DNA of 64,000 nt from Mucilaginibacter yixingensis (lineage in GTDB: Bacteria > Bacteroidota > Bacteroidia > Sphingobacteriales > Sphingobacteriaceae), in contig NZ_CP160205.1 of the NCBI RefSeq assembly GCF_041080815.1, forward strand, positions 992,001 to 1,056,000, written 5' to 3'. The position numbers and the translations under genes were made by a program. Shown here piece after piece: positions 35,592 to 45,237 of this stretch; position 1 is the first letter of the stretch, and the number at the start of each line of letters is the position of its first letter. The notes under the pieces were generated by a model. The model did not search any database. It was not told the origin of the DNA and saw only the letters and a list, made by a program, of their open reading frames with translations.

Positions 35592-36911
35592 ATGAATAAG
35601 AAGGTTGCATTTTATACGCTGGGCTGTAAGCTCAATTATTCGGAAACATCGTCTATTGGTCGCCTGTTTACGCAGGCCGGTTATGATACGGTGGAGTTTA
35701 CCGACACGCCCGACGTATTTGTAATTAACACCTGCTCTGTTACCGAGAACGCCGACAAAAAATGCCGCAAGGTGGTAAAAGAGGCGCTCAAAGTATCGCC
35801 TAATGCTTACGTAACCATTGTGGGTTGCTACGCGCAGCTGAAACCAACGGAGATTGCAGAAATCCCTGGTGTGGATATGGTGCTGGGCGCGGCAGAGAAA
35901 TTTCAGATTGTTGATCATATTACCGACTTGACCAAGCAGCCAAAAGCGCTGGTTTATAATCAGCCGGTAACAGAGGCTAATCAGTTCATCTCAGCCTTTT
36001 CTATTGGCGACCGCACCCGTACGTTTTTAAAAGTGCAGGACGGTTGCGATTACTCTTGTACTTTCTGTACCATTCCGCTGGCCCGTGGTGCCAGCCGCAG
36101 CGATACCATTGAGAACGCTGTTAAACAGGCGCGTGAGATTGCCGCCAGCGGTGTAAAAGAAATTGTGCTTACAGGTGTTAACCTGGGCGATTTCGGCATC
36201 CGCAATGGCGAACGCGAAGATAAGTTTGTTGATCTGGTAAAAGCACTGGACGAGGTGGAAGGTATCGATCGTATCCGGATCTCATCTATCGAGCCCAACC
36301 TGCTGACCGACGAGATCATTGATTTTGTGGCGCAGTCAAAACGTTTTGTGCCGCATTTTCATATCCCGCTGCAATCAGGTAATAACAAGATTTTGGGTCT
36401 GATGCGTCGCCGCTATCGTCGTGAATTATATGCTGATAGGGTAGCTAAGATCAAGCAGGTAATGCCCGATTGTTGTATTGGTGTAGACGTAATTGTTGGT
36501 TTCCCTGGCGAGACCCGCGAGGATTTTGTCGATACCTATAACTTCCTGAACGATCTGGAGATCTCTTACCTGCACGTATTCACTTACTCTGAACGTGAAA
36601 ACACGCCAGCGGCCGAGATGGACGGTGTTGTGCCCGGCTCAACCCGTGCCGACAGTAGCAAGATGCTGCATATTCTGAGCGATAAAAAACGCCGCGCTTT
36701 TTATGAAACCCAACTAGGCCGAAGCAATGAGGTATTATTTGAGGGCGATATTAAAGACGGGTTTATGCATGGCTTTACCCGCAACTATGTAAAGGTAAAA
36801 GTGAAGTATGACCCGGTGTTGGTTAACGAGCTGAAAACAGTGCATTTAACAGCTATTTCACACGATGGTGATGTAGAGATTACAGAGGCCGCCGAAATAT
36901 TGAGCCATTAA
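35592..36911 (+). CDS. mtaB: tRNA t6A37 methylthiotransferase MtaB
   Basis: Radical SAM methylthiotransferase turning t6A37 of tRNA into ms2t6A. 439 residues. N-terminal UPF0004 domain with its three Fe-S cysteines (LGCKLN, INTCSVTENAD, VGCYAQ), radical SAM domain with CDYSCTFC (CxxxCxxC) and VGFPGET, and a C-terminal TRAM-like region (about 370-435). First gene of a four-gene unit with lgt, gtrA-like and IMPase genes. Confidence 0.95.
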   Translation: MNKKVAFYTLGCKLNYSETSSIGRLFTQAGYDTVEFTDTPDVFVINTCSVTENADKKCRKVVKEALKVSPNAYVTIVGCYAQLKPTEIAEIPGVDMVLGAAEKFQIVDHITDLTKQPKALVYNQPVTEANQFISAFSIGDRTRTFLKVQDGCDYSCTFCTIPLARGASRSDTIENAVKQAREIAASGVKEIVLTGVNLGDFGIRNGEREDKFVDLVKALDEVEGIDRIRISSIEPNLLTDEIIDFVAQSKRFVPHFHIPLQSGNNKILGLMRRRYRRELYADRVAKIKQVMPDCCIGVDVIVGFPGETREDFVDTYNFLNDLEISYLHVFTYSERENTPAAEMDGVVPGSTRADSSKMLHILSDKKRRAFYETQLGRSNEVLFEGDIKDGFMHGFTRNYVKVKVKYDPVLVNELKTVHLTAISHDGDVEITEAAEILSH

Positions 36912-36939
36912 TTAATATATTCGTTGCAAATTTTACCTA

Positions 36940-38118
36940 ATGTTTCCAACCCTTTCTTCGCTCATTAAATATTTTACCGGTTTAGATATTCCGTTGCCTT
37001 TTCAAACTTTTGGCTTTTTTGTGGCCATTGCGTTTATGGCAGGATATTGGGCTTTTGGTAAAGAGTTTCAGCGGAAAGAAAAGCTGGGTTTGGTGCATGC
37101 CTTCAAAAAAACGGTTACCGTTGGCCAGGCGCCTTCAATGGCAGAGGTAATTGGTAATGTTATCTTCGGTTTTATTTTAGGTTATAAACTGCTTGATGCC
37201 GTGTTTAACTACCAGATACTGGTGCAAGACACGCAGGCTTTCTTGCTATCAACCCGTGGTAATTTTATTGGCGGTATTTTGGGCGCTGCCGGCATGGGCT
37301 ACTGGGCCTGGTATGAAGCTAAAAAGAAACAATTGCCTAAGCCAGAGCAACGCGAGGTAACCGTACATCCGCATGAACTGCTGGGAGTTGTTTTGCTTTG
37401 GGCGGCTATTGCCGGTTTGGCTGGTGCCAAGATATTTGATTGTTTGGAGAACTGGGATCGATTTATAGCCGCGCCTATTGAAAATCTGACCAGCTTTAGC
37501 GGTTTAACTTTTTACGGAGGATTGATTTGTGGCGGCGCTGCCGTTCTATATATTACCCGCAAGCATGGCATCAGGCCGCTGGTGATGCTGGATATTGGCG
37601 GACCAGGCATGATGCTGGCTTACGCAGTTGGCCGTATTGGCTGCCAGATGGCGGGCGATGGCGATTGGGGTATTGCCAATCTTAACCCTAAACCCAACTG
37701 GTTAAGTTGGTTGCCAAACTGGATGTGGAGTTTTAACTATCCGCATAACGTAATTCATGAGGATGAGGGCAACCTGATCCCGGGTTGTATAGGCAATTTC
37801 TGTAACGCGCTGAAAGTGCCGGTTTATCCAACGCCTTTCTATGAGTGTGTTAGCTGCATGCTGCTTTTCCTGATACTGTGGGCCATTCGCGACAGGATCA
37901 AAGCGCCGGGTATGATGTTCGGTATATATATGATAATGGCCGGCGTAGAACGCTTTTTTGTAGAATTGATCAGGGTGAACACTAGGTATCATTTATTTGG
38001 TCTTTCATTTACCCAAGCCGAAATGATATCGTTGTTTTTGATAGTGGGTGGAACCATGCTCATCATCTATAGCCGTAAAAATCCATTAAAATTTAAAACG
38101 ACTCATGGAGCTGCATAA
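36940..38118 (+). CDS. lgt: Prolipoprotein diacylglyceryl transferase
   Basis: Adds diacylglycerol to the lipobox Cys of prolipoproteins at the inner membrane. 392 residues, longer than the ~290 of E. coli because of extra loops. Seven or so membrane helices. The Lgt signature is present in diverged form, [17 protein letters not shown], and [24 protein letters not shown] is the C-terminal block. Several lipoprotein genes in the window are presumed substrates. Overlaps the next gene by 14 bases. Confidence 0.92.
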   Translation: MFPTLSSLIKYFTGLDIPLPFQTFGFFVAIAFMAGYWAFGKEFQRKEKLGLVHAFKKTVTVGQAPSMAEVIGNVIFGFILGYKLLDAVFNYQILVQDTQAFLLSTRGNFIGGILGAAGMGYWAWYEAKKKQLPKPEQREVTVHPHELLGVVLLWAAIAGLAGAKIFDCLENWDRFIAAPIENLTSFSGLTFYGGLICGGAAVLYITRKHGIRPLVMLDIGGPGMMLAYAVGRIGCQMAGDGDWGIANLNPKPNWLSWLPNWMWSFNYPHNVIHEDEGNLIPGCIGNFCNALKVPVYPTPFYECVSCMLLFLILWAIRDRIKAPGMMFGIYMIMAGVERFFVELIRVNTRYHLFGLSFTQAEMISLFLIVGGTMLIIYSRKNPLKFKTTHGAA

Positions 38119-38590
38119 AAAAGGCCAGTCGTTTCAGGAGGAGATCATCCGTTTTGTGCTTTCTGCCGGGATGGGGTTTTTGGTTGATAATATTGCCTAC
38201 TTTATTTTATATCGAAATGTACTGGAGCAACCCACGTATGAGATATTTGGGCACGCTTTCAGAAACTCAACGGTGTCGCTTTTTATCTCCTTCTTTATGG
38301 GGGTGATTGTCAATTTTTTGATGACCCGTTATATCGTGTTCACAGAATCGCGCACCAGTTTTTCTAAACAACTTTTCCGCTTTTTAAGTGTGGCTTTTCT
38401 GGGCTTTTTTGTAACCGTATACCTGCTCAATTTCATTATCAGCTATTTTCATTTTTACCCGCCGGTAGCACGCGTTACGGCTATGCTGAGCCTGTTTTTT
38501 GCCAGCTTTTTTGTACATAAAGTATTTTCATTCAGTTTATCTATAAGAAACAAACACCATGCTACAGCAGATACTCCCGCAAGTAGTTGA
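38105..38590 (+). CDS. GtrA-family membrane protein
   Basis: 161 residues with four membrane helices (about 15-33, 55-75, 90-110, 118-140). [20 protein letters not shown] and [11 protein letters not shown] are typical of the GtrA family, proposed to flip polyprenyl-linked sugars. It overlaps lgt by 14 bases at the start and the IMPase gene by 32 bases at the end, so expression is tightly coupled. Confidence 0.88.
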   Translation: MELHKKGQSFQEEIIRFVLSAGMGFLVDNIAYFILYRNVLEQPTYEIFGHAFRNSTVSLFISFFMGVIVNFLMTRYIVFTESRTSFSKQLFRFLSVAFLGFFVTVYLLNFIISYFHFYPPVARVTAMLSLFFASFFVHKVFSFSLSIRNKHHATADTPASS

Positions 38591-39347
38591 GATAGCCAAA
38601 GAGGCAGGCGCATTTATCCGTCAGGAGCGTCAGAAATTTGATCCCGCAAACATAGAGTACAAAGGCTTGAACGATATGGTATCATACGTTGACAAGCAGG
38701 CCGAGCAGATCATCGTTCGCGGATTGGAAAAAGTGTTGCCCGAGGCGGGGTTCATTACCGAAGAAAAAACAGTTACTAAAGTAGGAAAGCATTATAACTG
38801 GATCATTGATCCACTGGATGGTACCACCAATTTTATTCATGGTGTGCCTGCTTTTGCCGTAAGTATCGGTTTGCAGCAAGACGATGAACTGGTGCTGGGT
38901 GTAGTTTATGAAATTAACCTGGATGAGTGTTTCTACGCTTGCAGTGGCTCGCCAGCCTATTTGAACGGCAAAGAGATTCGCGTGAGCGCTCCAACCAAAA
39001 TAGCCGATAGTTTACTGGCTACCGGTTTCCCATATTACGATTTTAGCAAACAGCAGCAATACATCAACCTATTTACCGAACTGATGCAAGGCTGCCACGG
39101 CCTGCGTCGTATAGGCTCAGCCGCGGTTGACCTGGTTTATACCGCCTGCGGCCGTTTCGAAGCGTTTTATGAGTATAACCTCAACGCCTGGGATATTGCA
39201 GCCGGTGTAGTGATTGTGCGTCAGGCTGGCGGCGATGTAGTAAACTTTAGCGGCGGCCAGGAAGTAATGAACACCCGTGAGCTGTTAGCTACCAACGGCA
39301 AGATTACCGAAGAAATGCTGGGGGTGATTAATAAGCATTTTAATTAG
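38559..39347 (+). CDS. suhB: Inositol monophosphatase family protein
   Basis: 262 residues. Metal-binding motif WIIDPLDGTTNFIHG (DPLDGT) with the upstream ITEEKT glutamates and C-terminal NAWDIAAGVVIVRQAGG. Hydrolyses inositol-1-phosphate or similar sugar phosphates; the exact substrate cannot be told from sequence. Last gene of the mtaB unit. Confidence 0.92.
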   Translation: MLQQILPQVVEIAKEAGAFIRQERQKFDPANIEYKGLNDMVSYVDKQAEQIIVRGLEKVLPEAGFITEEKTVTKVGKHYNWIIDPLDGTTNFIHGVPAFAVSIGLQQDDELVLGVVYEINLDECFYACSGSPAYLNGKEIRVSAPTKIADSLLATGFPYYDFSKQQQYINLFTELMQGCHGLRRIGSAAVDLVYTACGRFEAFYEYNLNAWDIAAGVVIVRQAGGDVVNFSGGQEVMNTRELLATNGKITEEMLGVINKHFN

Positions 39348-39353
39348 CCTCAT

Positions 39354-39472
39354 GTCATTTCGACCAACGGGAGAAATCTTAGACGTTTGACATATTCTTA
39401 AGAAAGGCATGGGGGCTAAGATTTCTCTTCCGCACCTACGCGCTTACCTCCCCTTGTGCTCATCGAAATGAC
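39354..39472. repeat. GTCAT...ATGAC palindromic element, copy 6
   Basis: GTCATTTCGACC...CATCGAAATGAC outer arms with an internal GAGAAATCTTAG/CTAAGATTTCTC pair. Confidence 0.8.
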
Positions 39473-39511
39473 ATCGAGAATATAAATCGAGAATATAAAT
39501 CGAGAATATAA
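39473..39511. repeat. Three tandem 13-bp repeats (ATCGAGAATATAA)
   Basis: The 13-base unit is repeated three times without change, directly before the terminator hairpin. Confidence 0.9.
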
Positions 39512-39555
39512 AAAGAGAAGGCCGGTTGATCATTAACCGGCCTTCTCTTTTTATA
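39510..39555. terminator. Bidirectional terminator between IMPase and Nfu genes
   Basis: AAAAAGAGAAGGCCGGTT pairs with AACCGGCCTTCTCTTTTT. T and A tracts on both sides suit the convergent genes. Confidence 0.9.
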
Positions 39556-39591
39556 TTGATCAAACTAATCTTTGATCTTTCAATCGTTCAA

Positions 39592-40140
39592 TTACATCGC
39601 TTCGCTCACCACTTCCTGTACCTCTGGTACCATGCGTTTCAGCAAGTTCTCGATACCGGCTTTCAGGGTGATGGTTGATGATGGGCAGCCGCTGCACGAA
39701 CCGCGTAGCTCTACGGTTACCACACCTTCGTTAAATGATTTATAGCTGATGGCACCACCGTCTTGCTCAACAGCAGGACGCACATAATCATGCAAAATCT
39801 GCTGAATTTTGATCTCAGCTTCGGTGCCTTCAAATGTTACTTCTTCATCAATATCTTCTTTAACCTTCAGCTCGCTTTCAACGGCACCTTTTACAAACTC
39901 TTTCAGTATGGCTTCGATGTCATCCCAATCGGTACCTTCGGTTTTGGTAACCGTAACAAAGTTGCTGGCGAAGAACACACCATTTACAAAGCTGAATTTG
40001 TACAGCTCTTTAGCAAAAGGTGAGTGCTCGGCGCTCTCTTTGGTAGCATAGTCGACACTACCGTTAATCAGCAACTTATTCACGATGAATTTCATGGTTG
40101 CCGGGTTAGGTGTCGATTCGGTATATACGTTGATGTTCAT
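39592..40140 (-). CDS. Nfu-type iron-sulfur cluster carrier protein
   Basis: 182 residues. N-terminal Nfu_N domain (TPNPATMKFIVNKLLING) and C-terminal NifU-like domain with VRPAVEQDGGAISY and the cluster-binding CSGCPS motif (CxxC). Carries Fe-S clusters to client enzymes, for example radical SAM proteins such as MtaB. A TAAATTTG box (40155-40148, minus) is 7 bases upstream. Confidence 0.93.
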   Translation of the reverse strand: MNINVYTESTPNPATMKFIVNKLLINGSVDYATKESAEHSPFAKELYKFSFVNGVFFASNFVTVTKTEGTDWDDIEAILKEFVKGAVESELKVKEDIDEEVTFEGTEAEIKIQQILHDYVRPAVEQDGGAISYKSFNEGVVTVELRGSCSGCPSSTITLKAGIENLLKRMVPEVQEVVSEAM

Positions 40141-40277
40141 TTGTGTACAAATTTAATGGATAGAACAAATGTAGCCAGTTTTTTAATAACTGTATTCACC
40201 CTATTCTGTTTTGACCTGTGAATGACGGTGCCCCTAATCCTCATAAATGGCGGAAATTATTAAGCAAGGGGCACGAT

Positions 40278-40305
40278 ACTCCCCCTTTAGGGGGCCGGGG
40301 GGCTT
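40278..40305. repeat. CCCCCTTTAGGGGG variant element at the purB stop
   Basis: Palindrome core CCCCCTTTAGGGGG followed by CCGGGGGGC; its edge overlaps the purB stop (40304-40306). Confidence 0.75.
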
Positions 40306-41650
40306 AAACCCCCGTATAATTCCCCGGTGTAATTGCTTTCAATTCTGCCTTCACGGCATCGCTTACTTGCAACGTTTCCACAAACTCAGCAATAGTGGCT
40401 GCGTTTACGCGAGTGTTGGTACGGGTCAGTTCTTTCAGGGCCTCGTAAGGGTTAGGATAAGCTTCGCGACGCAGGATGGTTTGGATTGCCTCTGCAACTA
40501 CTGCCCAGTTGGCTTCCAAATGCGCGTTGATGGCATCAACATTCAATAACAATTTGTTTAGACCGCGCAGGGTTGATTTGATAGCGATGATGGTATGAGC
40601 AAACGGCACGCCAATGTTACGGAGTACGGTGCTATCAGTCAAATCGCGTTGCAGGCGAGAGATAGGTAGCTTGGCAGCCAGGTGTTCAAATACTGCGTTA
40701 GCCAGGCCCAGGTTACCCTCGCTGTTCTCAAAATCAATAGGGTTAACCTTGTGCGGCATGGCTGACGAACCAACCTCGCCAGCTTTAATGCGCTGTTTAA
40801 AATAGTTCATGCTGATGTAGGTCCACACGTCGCGGTCAAAATCAATCAGGATATTGTTGATGCGTTTCAGGGCGTCGCACTGAGCAGCAAAGTTATCGTA
40901 ATGCTCAATCTGCGTGGTGTATTGTGAGCGGCTCAGTCCTAATTTCTCATCCAGGAATTTGTTGCCGAAGGCCTGCCAGTCGGTAGCTGGGTAAGCTACG
41001 TGGTGCGCGTTAAAGTTACCGGTGGCACCGCCAAATTTGGCAGCGTGCGGTACTGCGCGCAGTAGTTCAACCTGTTTGGCCAGGCGCTCTACAAACACCA
41101 TAATCTCTTTACCCAAACGGGTAGGTGAGGCCGGCTGACCGTGGGTGTGTGCCAGCATCGGGATGTTTTTCCATTCCACGGCCAGTTCTTCCAGTTTGCT
41201 AATCAAGCCGGCAATGGCTGGGTAGTACACGTTGTCCAGCGCAGCTTTGAAGCTGTACGGAACGGCGGTGTTGTTAATATCTTGCGATGTCAGGCCAAAG
41301 TGAATAAACTCTTTGTACTCAGCCAGGCCCAGTTCGTCAAACTTTTGTTTGATGAAATACTCAACCGCTTTAACATCGTGGTTGGTAGTTTTCTCAATGT
41401 CTTTAATGATCTGCGCGTCCTGCTCAGAAAAATTTTGATAGATGGCCTGTAACTTTTCAGTCAGCGAGGTATCAAAGTTTTGCAGTTGCGGTAGCGGGTG
41501 CTCATATAGCGCTATGAAGTATTCAATCTCCACAAACACACGGTATTTGATCAGCGCAAATTCAGAGAAATAGGCGGAAAGATCTGCAGTGGCATTGTGG
41601 TAGCGGCCGTCTACCGGAGAGATGGCCATAAGCGGTGAGCGCATTGACAT
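40304..41650 (-). CDS. purB: Adenylosuccinate lyase
   Basis: Acts twice in purine synthesis (SAICAR and adenylosuccinate cleavage). 448 residues. The fumarase-superfamily signature is GSSAMPHKVNPIDFENSEGN. The catalytic His region is HTHGQPASPTRLG and the N-terminal block is SPVDGRY. The C-terminus ends ITPGNYTGV, normal for the family. A TACCTTTG box lies upstream on the minus strand (41678-41671). Confidence 0.97.
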   Translation of the reverse strand: MSMRSPLMAISPVDGRYHNATADLSAYFSEFALIKYRVFVEIEYFIALYEHPLPQLQNFDTSLTEKLQAIYQNFSEQDAQIIKDIEKTTNHDVKAVEYFIKQKFDELGLAEYKEFIHFGLTSQDINNTAVPYSFKAALDNVYYPAIAGLISKLEELAVEWKNIPMLAHTHGQPASPTRLGKEIMVFVERLAKQVELLRAVPHAAKFGGATGNFNAHHVAYPATDWQAFGNKFLDEKLGLSRSQYTTQIEHYDNFAAQCDALKRINNILIDFDRDVWTYISMNYFKQRIKAGEVGSSAMPHKVNPIDFENSEGNLGLANAVFEHLAAKLPISRLQRDLTDSTVLRNIGVPFAHTIIAIKSTLRGLNKLLLNVDAINAHLEANWAVVAEAIQTILRREAYPNPYEALKELTRTNTRVNAATIAEFVETLQVSDAVKAELKAITPGNYTGV

Positions 41651-41729
41651 AAGCTTTTTGAAATTTTTGGCAAAGGTAGCGTTTTGTGCCGAAAGTTCGT
41701 AAGATGGTTTGTAACATGGGTTTATCAGC

Positions 41730-41859
41730 CATAACGATGGGTTTCAAACCATCGTTATGACGGGATTTTAGATCGATACACAGCCGAAGCTAGCACAAGG
41801 ATGACCTTGGCCTCGCGCGATTCCCCTCTTGAGAGGGGGCAGGGGTGTGTCCTTTATGC
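41730..41859. repeat. Hairpin and half-copy (C) of the nested palindromic element
   Basis: A perfect 11-bp stem CATAACGATGG/CCATCGTTATG spans 41730-41759. From 41815 to 41859 the left half of the nested element is present (GCGCGATTCCCCTCTTGAGAGGGG ... AGGGGTGTGTCCTTTATGC), but the right half is lost or eroded into unrelated DNA. No gene is seen in 41651-41944. Confidence 0.75.
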
Positions 41860-41944
41860 AGTTAATGTAGTATAACTAACTGCCTTAGTGTCACCTCTCC
41901 CAGCCAACCGCCCTCCCCACATTACCCCAATATTAATTTTATAC

Positions 41945-41995
41945 GGAAACTTTGAAATCAAAAAATGTTTCCATAGTTTTGACTCGGAAAGTCAA
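41945..41995 (+). promoter_or_regulatory. Promoter and candidate TetR operators of the efflux operon
   Basis: TTTG (41951-41954), a 19-base spacer and TAGTTTTG (41974-41981) form a textbook Bacteroidota promoter. GGAAAC (41945-41950) and GTTTCC (41967-41972) flank the -33 box as an inverted repeat, and TTGACT-N5-AGTCAA (41979-41995) overlaps the -7 box and the first base of the start codon. Both dyads are placed to let the regulator block its own promoter. Confidence 0.7.
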
Positions 41996-42609
41996 TGGGT
42001 CAAATAGAAAGAATATTGAACGGTAGCCTGGAGCTTTTTTTTAAAGCCGGCATCAAGAGCGTGACGATGGACGACATTGCCCGCCATTTGGGGATCAGCA
42101 AGAAAACCATCTATCAGTTTTTTGCTGATAAAAATGAGTTGGTGGTGGCCCTGGTTAAGAAAAAACTGAAGGAAGATCAGGACGAGATGTGCGCCATTAT
42201 GAACAAGCCGGCCAACGTGGTTGAGCAGATGGTGGATATGATGAAGTGTTCTGAAGAGATCTTCTCTCGCGTTAACCCAGCGGTGATACATGATATGCAG
42301 AAATATCATCCCGATGCATGGCAGGTATTTCAGCGCTTTAAAACAGAGGTGGTGGTGAGCACTTTTGAAGAGCTGCTAACTAAAGGAAAAGAGCAGGGAT
42401 ATATCCGTGCGGAGGTGGATGAGAAGATTATGGCCCGCATGCGTATGGCACAAGTAGAGATGGGGTTTGATCCGTCGGTATTTCCCATGGCAGAGTTTAA
42501 TCCGTGGCGGGTGCAGCAACAGTTCCATGAGCATTTTAACTATGGCATCTGTACGCTGGAAGGTTATAAACTATTAGAAAAATACAGAAGTAAAGATTCG
42601 GCAGCGTAA
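41995..42609 (+). CDS. TetR/AcrR-family transcriptional regulator
   Basis: 204 residues. N-terminal helix-turn-helix: ILNGSLELFFKAGIKSVTMDDIARHLGISKKTIYQFFADKNEL. The C-terminal ligand/dimer domain (about 60-200) is variable as usual. First gene of the efflux operon, 75 bases ahead of the TolC-like gene; probably represses the operon and senses an exported compound. Confidence 0.93.
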   Translation: MGQIERILNGSLELFFKAGIKSVTMDDIARHLGISKKTIYQFFADKNELVVALVKKKLKEDQDEMCAIMNKPANVVEQMVDMMKCSEEIFSRVNPAVIHDMQKYHPDAWQVFQRFKTEVVVSTFEELLTKGKEQGYIRAEVDEKIMARMRMAQVEMGFDPSVFPMAEFNPWRVQQQFHEHFNYGICTLEGYKLLEKYRSKDSAA

Positions 42610-42684
42610 TTGCTGCTGACATAGGGTTGTCATCTCATCCCTGCAATTTTGAACAAGTTTTCCTATACATAACAAAATATATAC

Positions 42685-44061
42685 ATGAGAAAAACAATAA
42701 TGACGCTGATCTGGAGCCTGGCCATAGTGCAGGCAATGGCGCAGCAAGCGCCGCCGGCTAACGCTACCACGCATAGCTTTAGCCTGCAGGATTGCATTAA
42801 CTATGCCTATGAGCACCAGGACTCGGTAAAGAATGCCACCCTGGATGTAAAAAGTGCCGACTACAAAGTGAAAGAAACCATCGGCCAAGGCTTGCCTCAG
42901 GTTAATGGTTCTATTAGTTTTCAGGATTATACCCGCGCACCTGCAACTGTTGGTCCTGATTTTGCAGCCTTCACCACTGGTAAACCCATTGATCCTAAAG
43001 CACCACTGGTAGTATACCCTTTTGGTGCGGTACAGTACAACAACACTTATATGGCCAAGGCAGATCAGTTGTTGTTTAGTGGTACCTTTTTGGTGGGATT
43101 AAAGGCTGTTAAAACTTTTAAAGAACTGTCGTTGCGCAGCCTAACCCGCTCCAGAATTGATGCCAACATAGCCGTAACCAAAGCTTACTATCAGGTGCTG
43201 GTGGGTAATGAGCAAATTCGTTTGCTGGATGCCAACATTAACCAGCTAAAACAGCAGGTAAATGAAACCACTCAGAGCAACAAACAGGGCTTTGTAGAGA
43301 AAATAGACGTAGACCGCATTTCGGTTCAATATAATAACCTGATTACTACGCGCGAGAATACCGTGCGCGGCCTAACGCTTTATAATGCCATGCTGAAGTT
43401 CCAGATGGGTATGCCCATCAGCGATGAACTGATGCTGACCGATAAATTAGTAGACGTGAACCTGGGTGATGCCGGTCTGGCCGACAAAAGTCAGGATTCA
43501 TCAGTTTACCATAACCGTATTGAGTATGACTTGCTGCAAACCAACAAACGTTTGAATGAACTGGATGTATTGGCCAAAAAAGCCGAGTTTTTACCAACCG
43601 TAACTGCAAATGCTGCTATGGCTACCGTTTTTCAGGAGAACCAGACCAGGCTACTCTATAAAAACAATTATCCGTTTAGCTATATCGGTCTAAATATCAA
43701 TATCCCCATCTTTAGTGGCGGTCAACGTATCAACCAGTTAAGACAGAAGCAGATAGAAGTGCAAAAGGCAGACAACGCGTTAGAAGGCGCTCGCAACGCT
43801 TTTGCGCTACAAGCAACATCAGCAAGGGTGAGTTTTGTAAATAGTCTGCAATCACTCAACAACCAAAAGCGTAACCAGGAGTTGGCTAATGAAGTGCTGC
43901 GTGTATCAAAAATCAAGTATCAGCAGGGGGTAGGTTCAAGTATTGAGGTTACGCAGGCGCAAACCGAGTTAGAAAGCTCAGACAATCAGTATATCCAGGC
44001 GCTGTATGATGCGCTGATCAATAAAGTAAACCTCGATCAGGCTTATGGCCGCATCAAATAA
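42685..44061 (+). CDS. TolC-family outer membrane efflux protein
   Basis: 458 residues with signal peptide (cut near AMAQ/QAP). Opens with FSLQDCINYAYEHQDSVKNATLD, the TolC repeat start, and has long coiled-coil regions around 150-230 and 360-450 (LNQAYGRIK-type end, here LDQAYGRIK). Forms the outer-membrane channel of the RND pump encoded next. Confidence 0.93.
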   Translation: MRKTIMTLIWSLAIVQAMAQQAPPANATTHSFSLQDCINYAYEHQDSVKNATLDVKSADYKVKETIGQGLPQVNGSISFQDYTRAPATVGPDFAAFTTGKPIDPKAPLVVYPFGAVQYNNTYMAKADQLLFSGTFLVGLKAVKTFKELSLRSLTRSRIDANIAVTKAYYQVLVGNEQIRLLDANINQLKQQVNETTQSNKQGFVEKIDVDRISVQYNNLITTRENTVRGLTLYNAMLKFQMGMPISDELMLTDKLVDVNLGDAGLADKSQDSSVYHNRIEYDLLQTNKRLNELDVLAKKAEFLPTVTANAAMATVFQENQTRLLYKNNYPFSYIGLNINIPIFSGGQRINQLRQKQIEVQKADNALEGARNAFALQATSARVSFVNSLQSLNNQKRNQELANEVLRVSKIKYQQGVGSSIEVTQAQTELESSDNQYIQALYDALINKVNLDQAYGRIK

Positions 44062-44095
44062 CCCGCAATCATCAACATCACACAAACACATTAAC

Positions 44096-45214
44096 ATGAA
44101 AAAGATATTATACATAGCACCATTACTTCTGCTGGCCGCTTGCGGTCCCAAGCCGGCTGCTAACAATAAAGAGCAGGCCAAGGCCGAACTGGAGAAACTT
44201 AAAAAACAACAAACAGAACTGAACGAGAAGATTGCCAAACTACAAGCACAGATAGGTGCCGGCGATTCATCAAAAGTGACAGATGTAAGCACACTGGCAG
44301 TTAAATCCCAGTCGTTCACAAACTACGTGCAAATACAGGGTAGCATTGATGCCCAGGATAACGTAACCGCTTATCCACAGGCTGCCGGTACTATTACTGC
44401 CATCAACGTAAAGGTTGGTCAGCATGTGGGCCGCGGCCAGGTACTGGCTCAATTAGACAATAGCGTATTGAGACAACAAATTGCCCAGGGCGAAGCGCAG
44501 TTGAGCCTGGCAGCAACCGTTTATCAGCGTCAAAAAGCACTGTGGGATCAAAAAATTGGCACCGAGGTACAATACCTACAGGCCAAAAGCAATTATGAGG
44601 CCGGTCAGAAACAATTGGCCGCTGCTAAAGAGCAAGCCGCTATGTACACCATCAAATCGCCTATCAACGGTACAGTAGATCAGATGGATCTTAAACTGGG
44701 TCAAGTGGCACAACCAGGCCAAACCGGCATCCGCATTGTAAATGCTGATAACTTGAAAGTGAAAGCTAACGTACCGGAGTCATATTCAGGCCGCATTAAC
44801 GCAGGCGATAAAGTAAAAGTGCTGGTTCCGGATGCTGCCGATTCTGTTATGGCAACCGTAACCTTTGCTGCTAAAGTGATCGACCCTGCATCGCGCAGCT
44901 TTGCTATCGAGGTAAAACTACCGGGCCGCAAAACCCTGCGTCCTAACATGACTGCGGTATTAAAAATTGCCGATTACAACGCTCCAAAAGCCATCGCTAT
45001 TCCGGTTAACGCTATCCAGCGTTCTGAGAATGGTAGCTTTGTTTTTGTTGATCAAAACGCCACTGCGAAACGCGTTGCTGTAACACTGGGCGCTACTTAT
45101 GGCGGTTTGACCGAAGTTAAAACCGGTTTAAATGGCGGCGAGCAGCTGATTACCATGGGCGCCAGTGAGGTAGAGGATGGCGACAAAATAAAAGTTATTC
45201 AAGCCGTTAATTAA
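44096..45214 (+). CDS. RND efflux periplasmic adaptor lipoprotein
   Basis: The ATG at 44096 (MKKILYIAP) gives a lipoprotein with lipobox LAAC (Cys16), better than an ATG at 44045 that overlaps tolC. 372 residues: coiled coil with KAELEKLKKQQTELNEKIAKL after the lipobox, barrel-sandwich/lipoyl halves (IQGSIDAQDNVTAYPQAAG, YTIKSPINGTVDQMDLKLGQ), beta-barrel and membrane-proximal domain (GLNGGEQLITMGASEVEDGDKI). Bridges inner permease and TolC-like channel. 34 bases after the tolC-like gene and 23 before the permease. Confidence 0.93.
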   Translation: MKKILYIAPLLLLAACGPKPAANNKEQAKAELEKLKKQQTELNEKIAKLQAQIGAGDSSKVTDVSTLAVKSQSFTNYVQIQGSIDAQDNVTAYPQAAGTITAINVKVGQHVGRGQVLAQLDNSVLRQQIAQGEAQLSLAATVYQRQKALWDQKIGTEVQYLQAKSNYEAGQKQLAAAKEQAAMYTIKSPINGTVDQMDLKLGQVAQPGQTGIRIVNADNLKVKANVPESYSGRINAGDKVKVLVPDAADSVMATVTFAAKVIDPASRSFAIEVKLPGRKTLRPNMTAVLKIADYNAPKAIAIPVNAIQRSENGSFVFVDQNATAKRVAVTLGATYGGLTEVKTGLNGGEQLITMGASEVEDGDKIKVIQAVN

Positions 45215-45237
45215 ATCAACCCTTAAACTGTACCAAC

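Noticed and set aside
39354..39511. Insertion sequence end
   Set aside because: No transposase gene, target duplication or terminal inverted repeats of an IS type; it matches the short GTCAT repeat family.
44045..44095. Longer N-terminus for the RND adaptor
   Set aside because: It would overlap tolC and bury the lipoprotein signal; the ATG at 44096 gives a proper lipobox.
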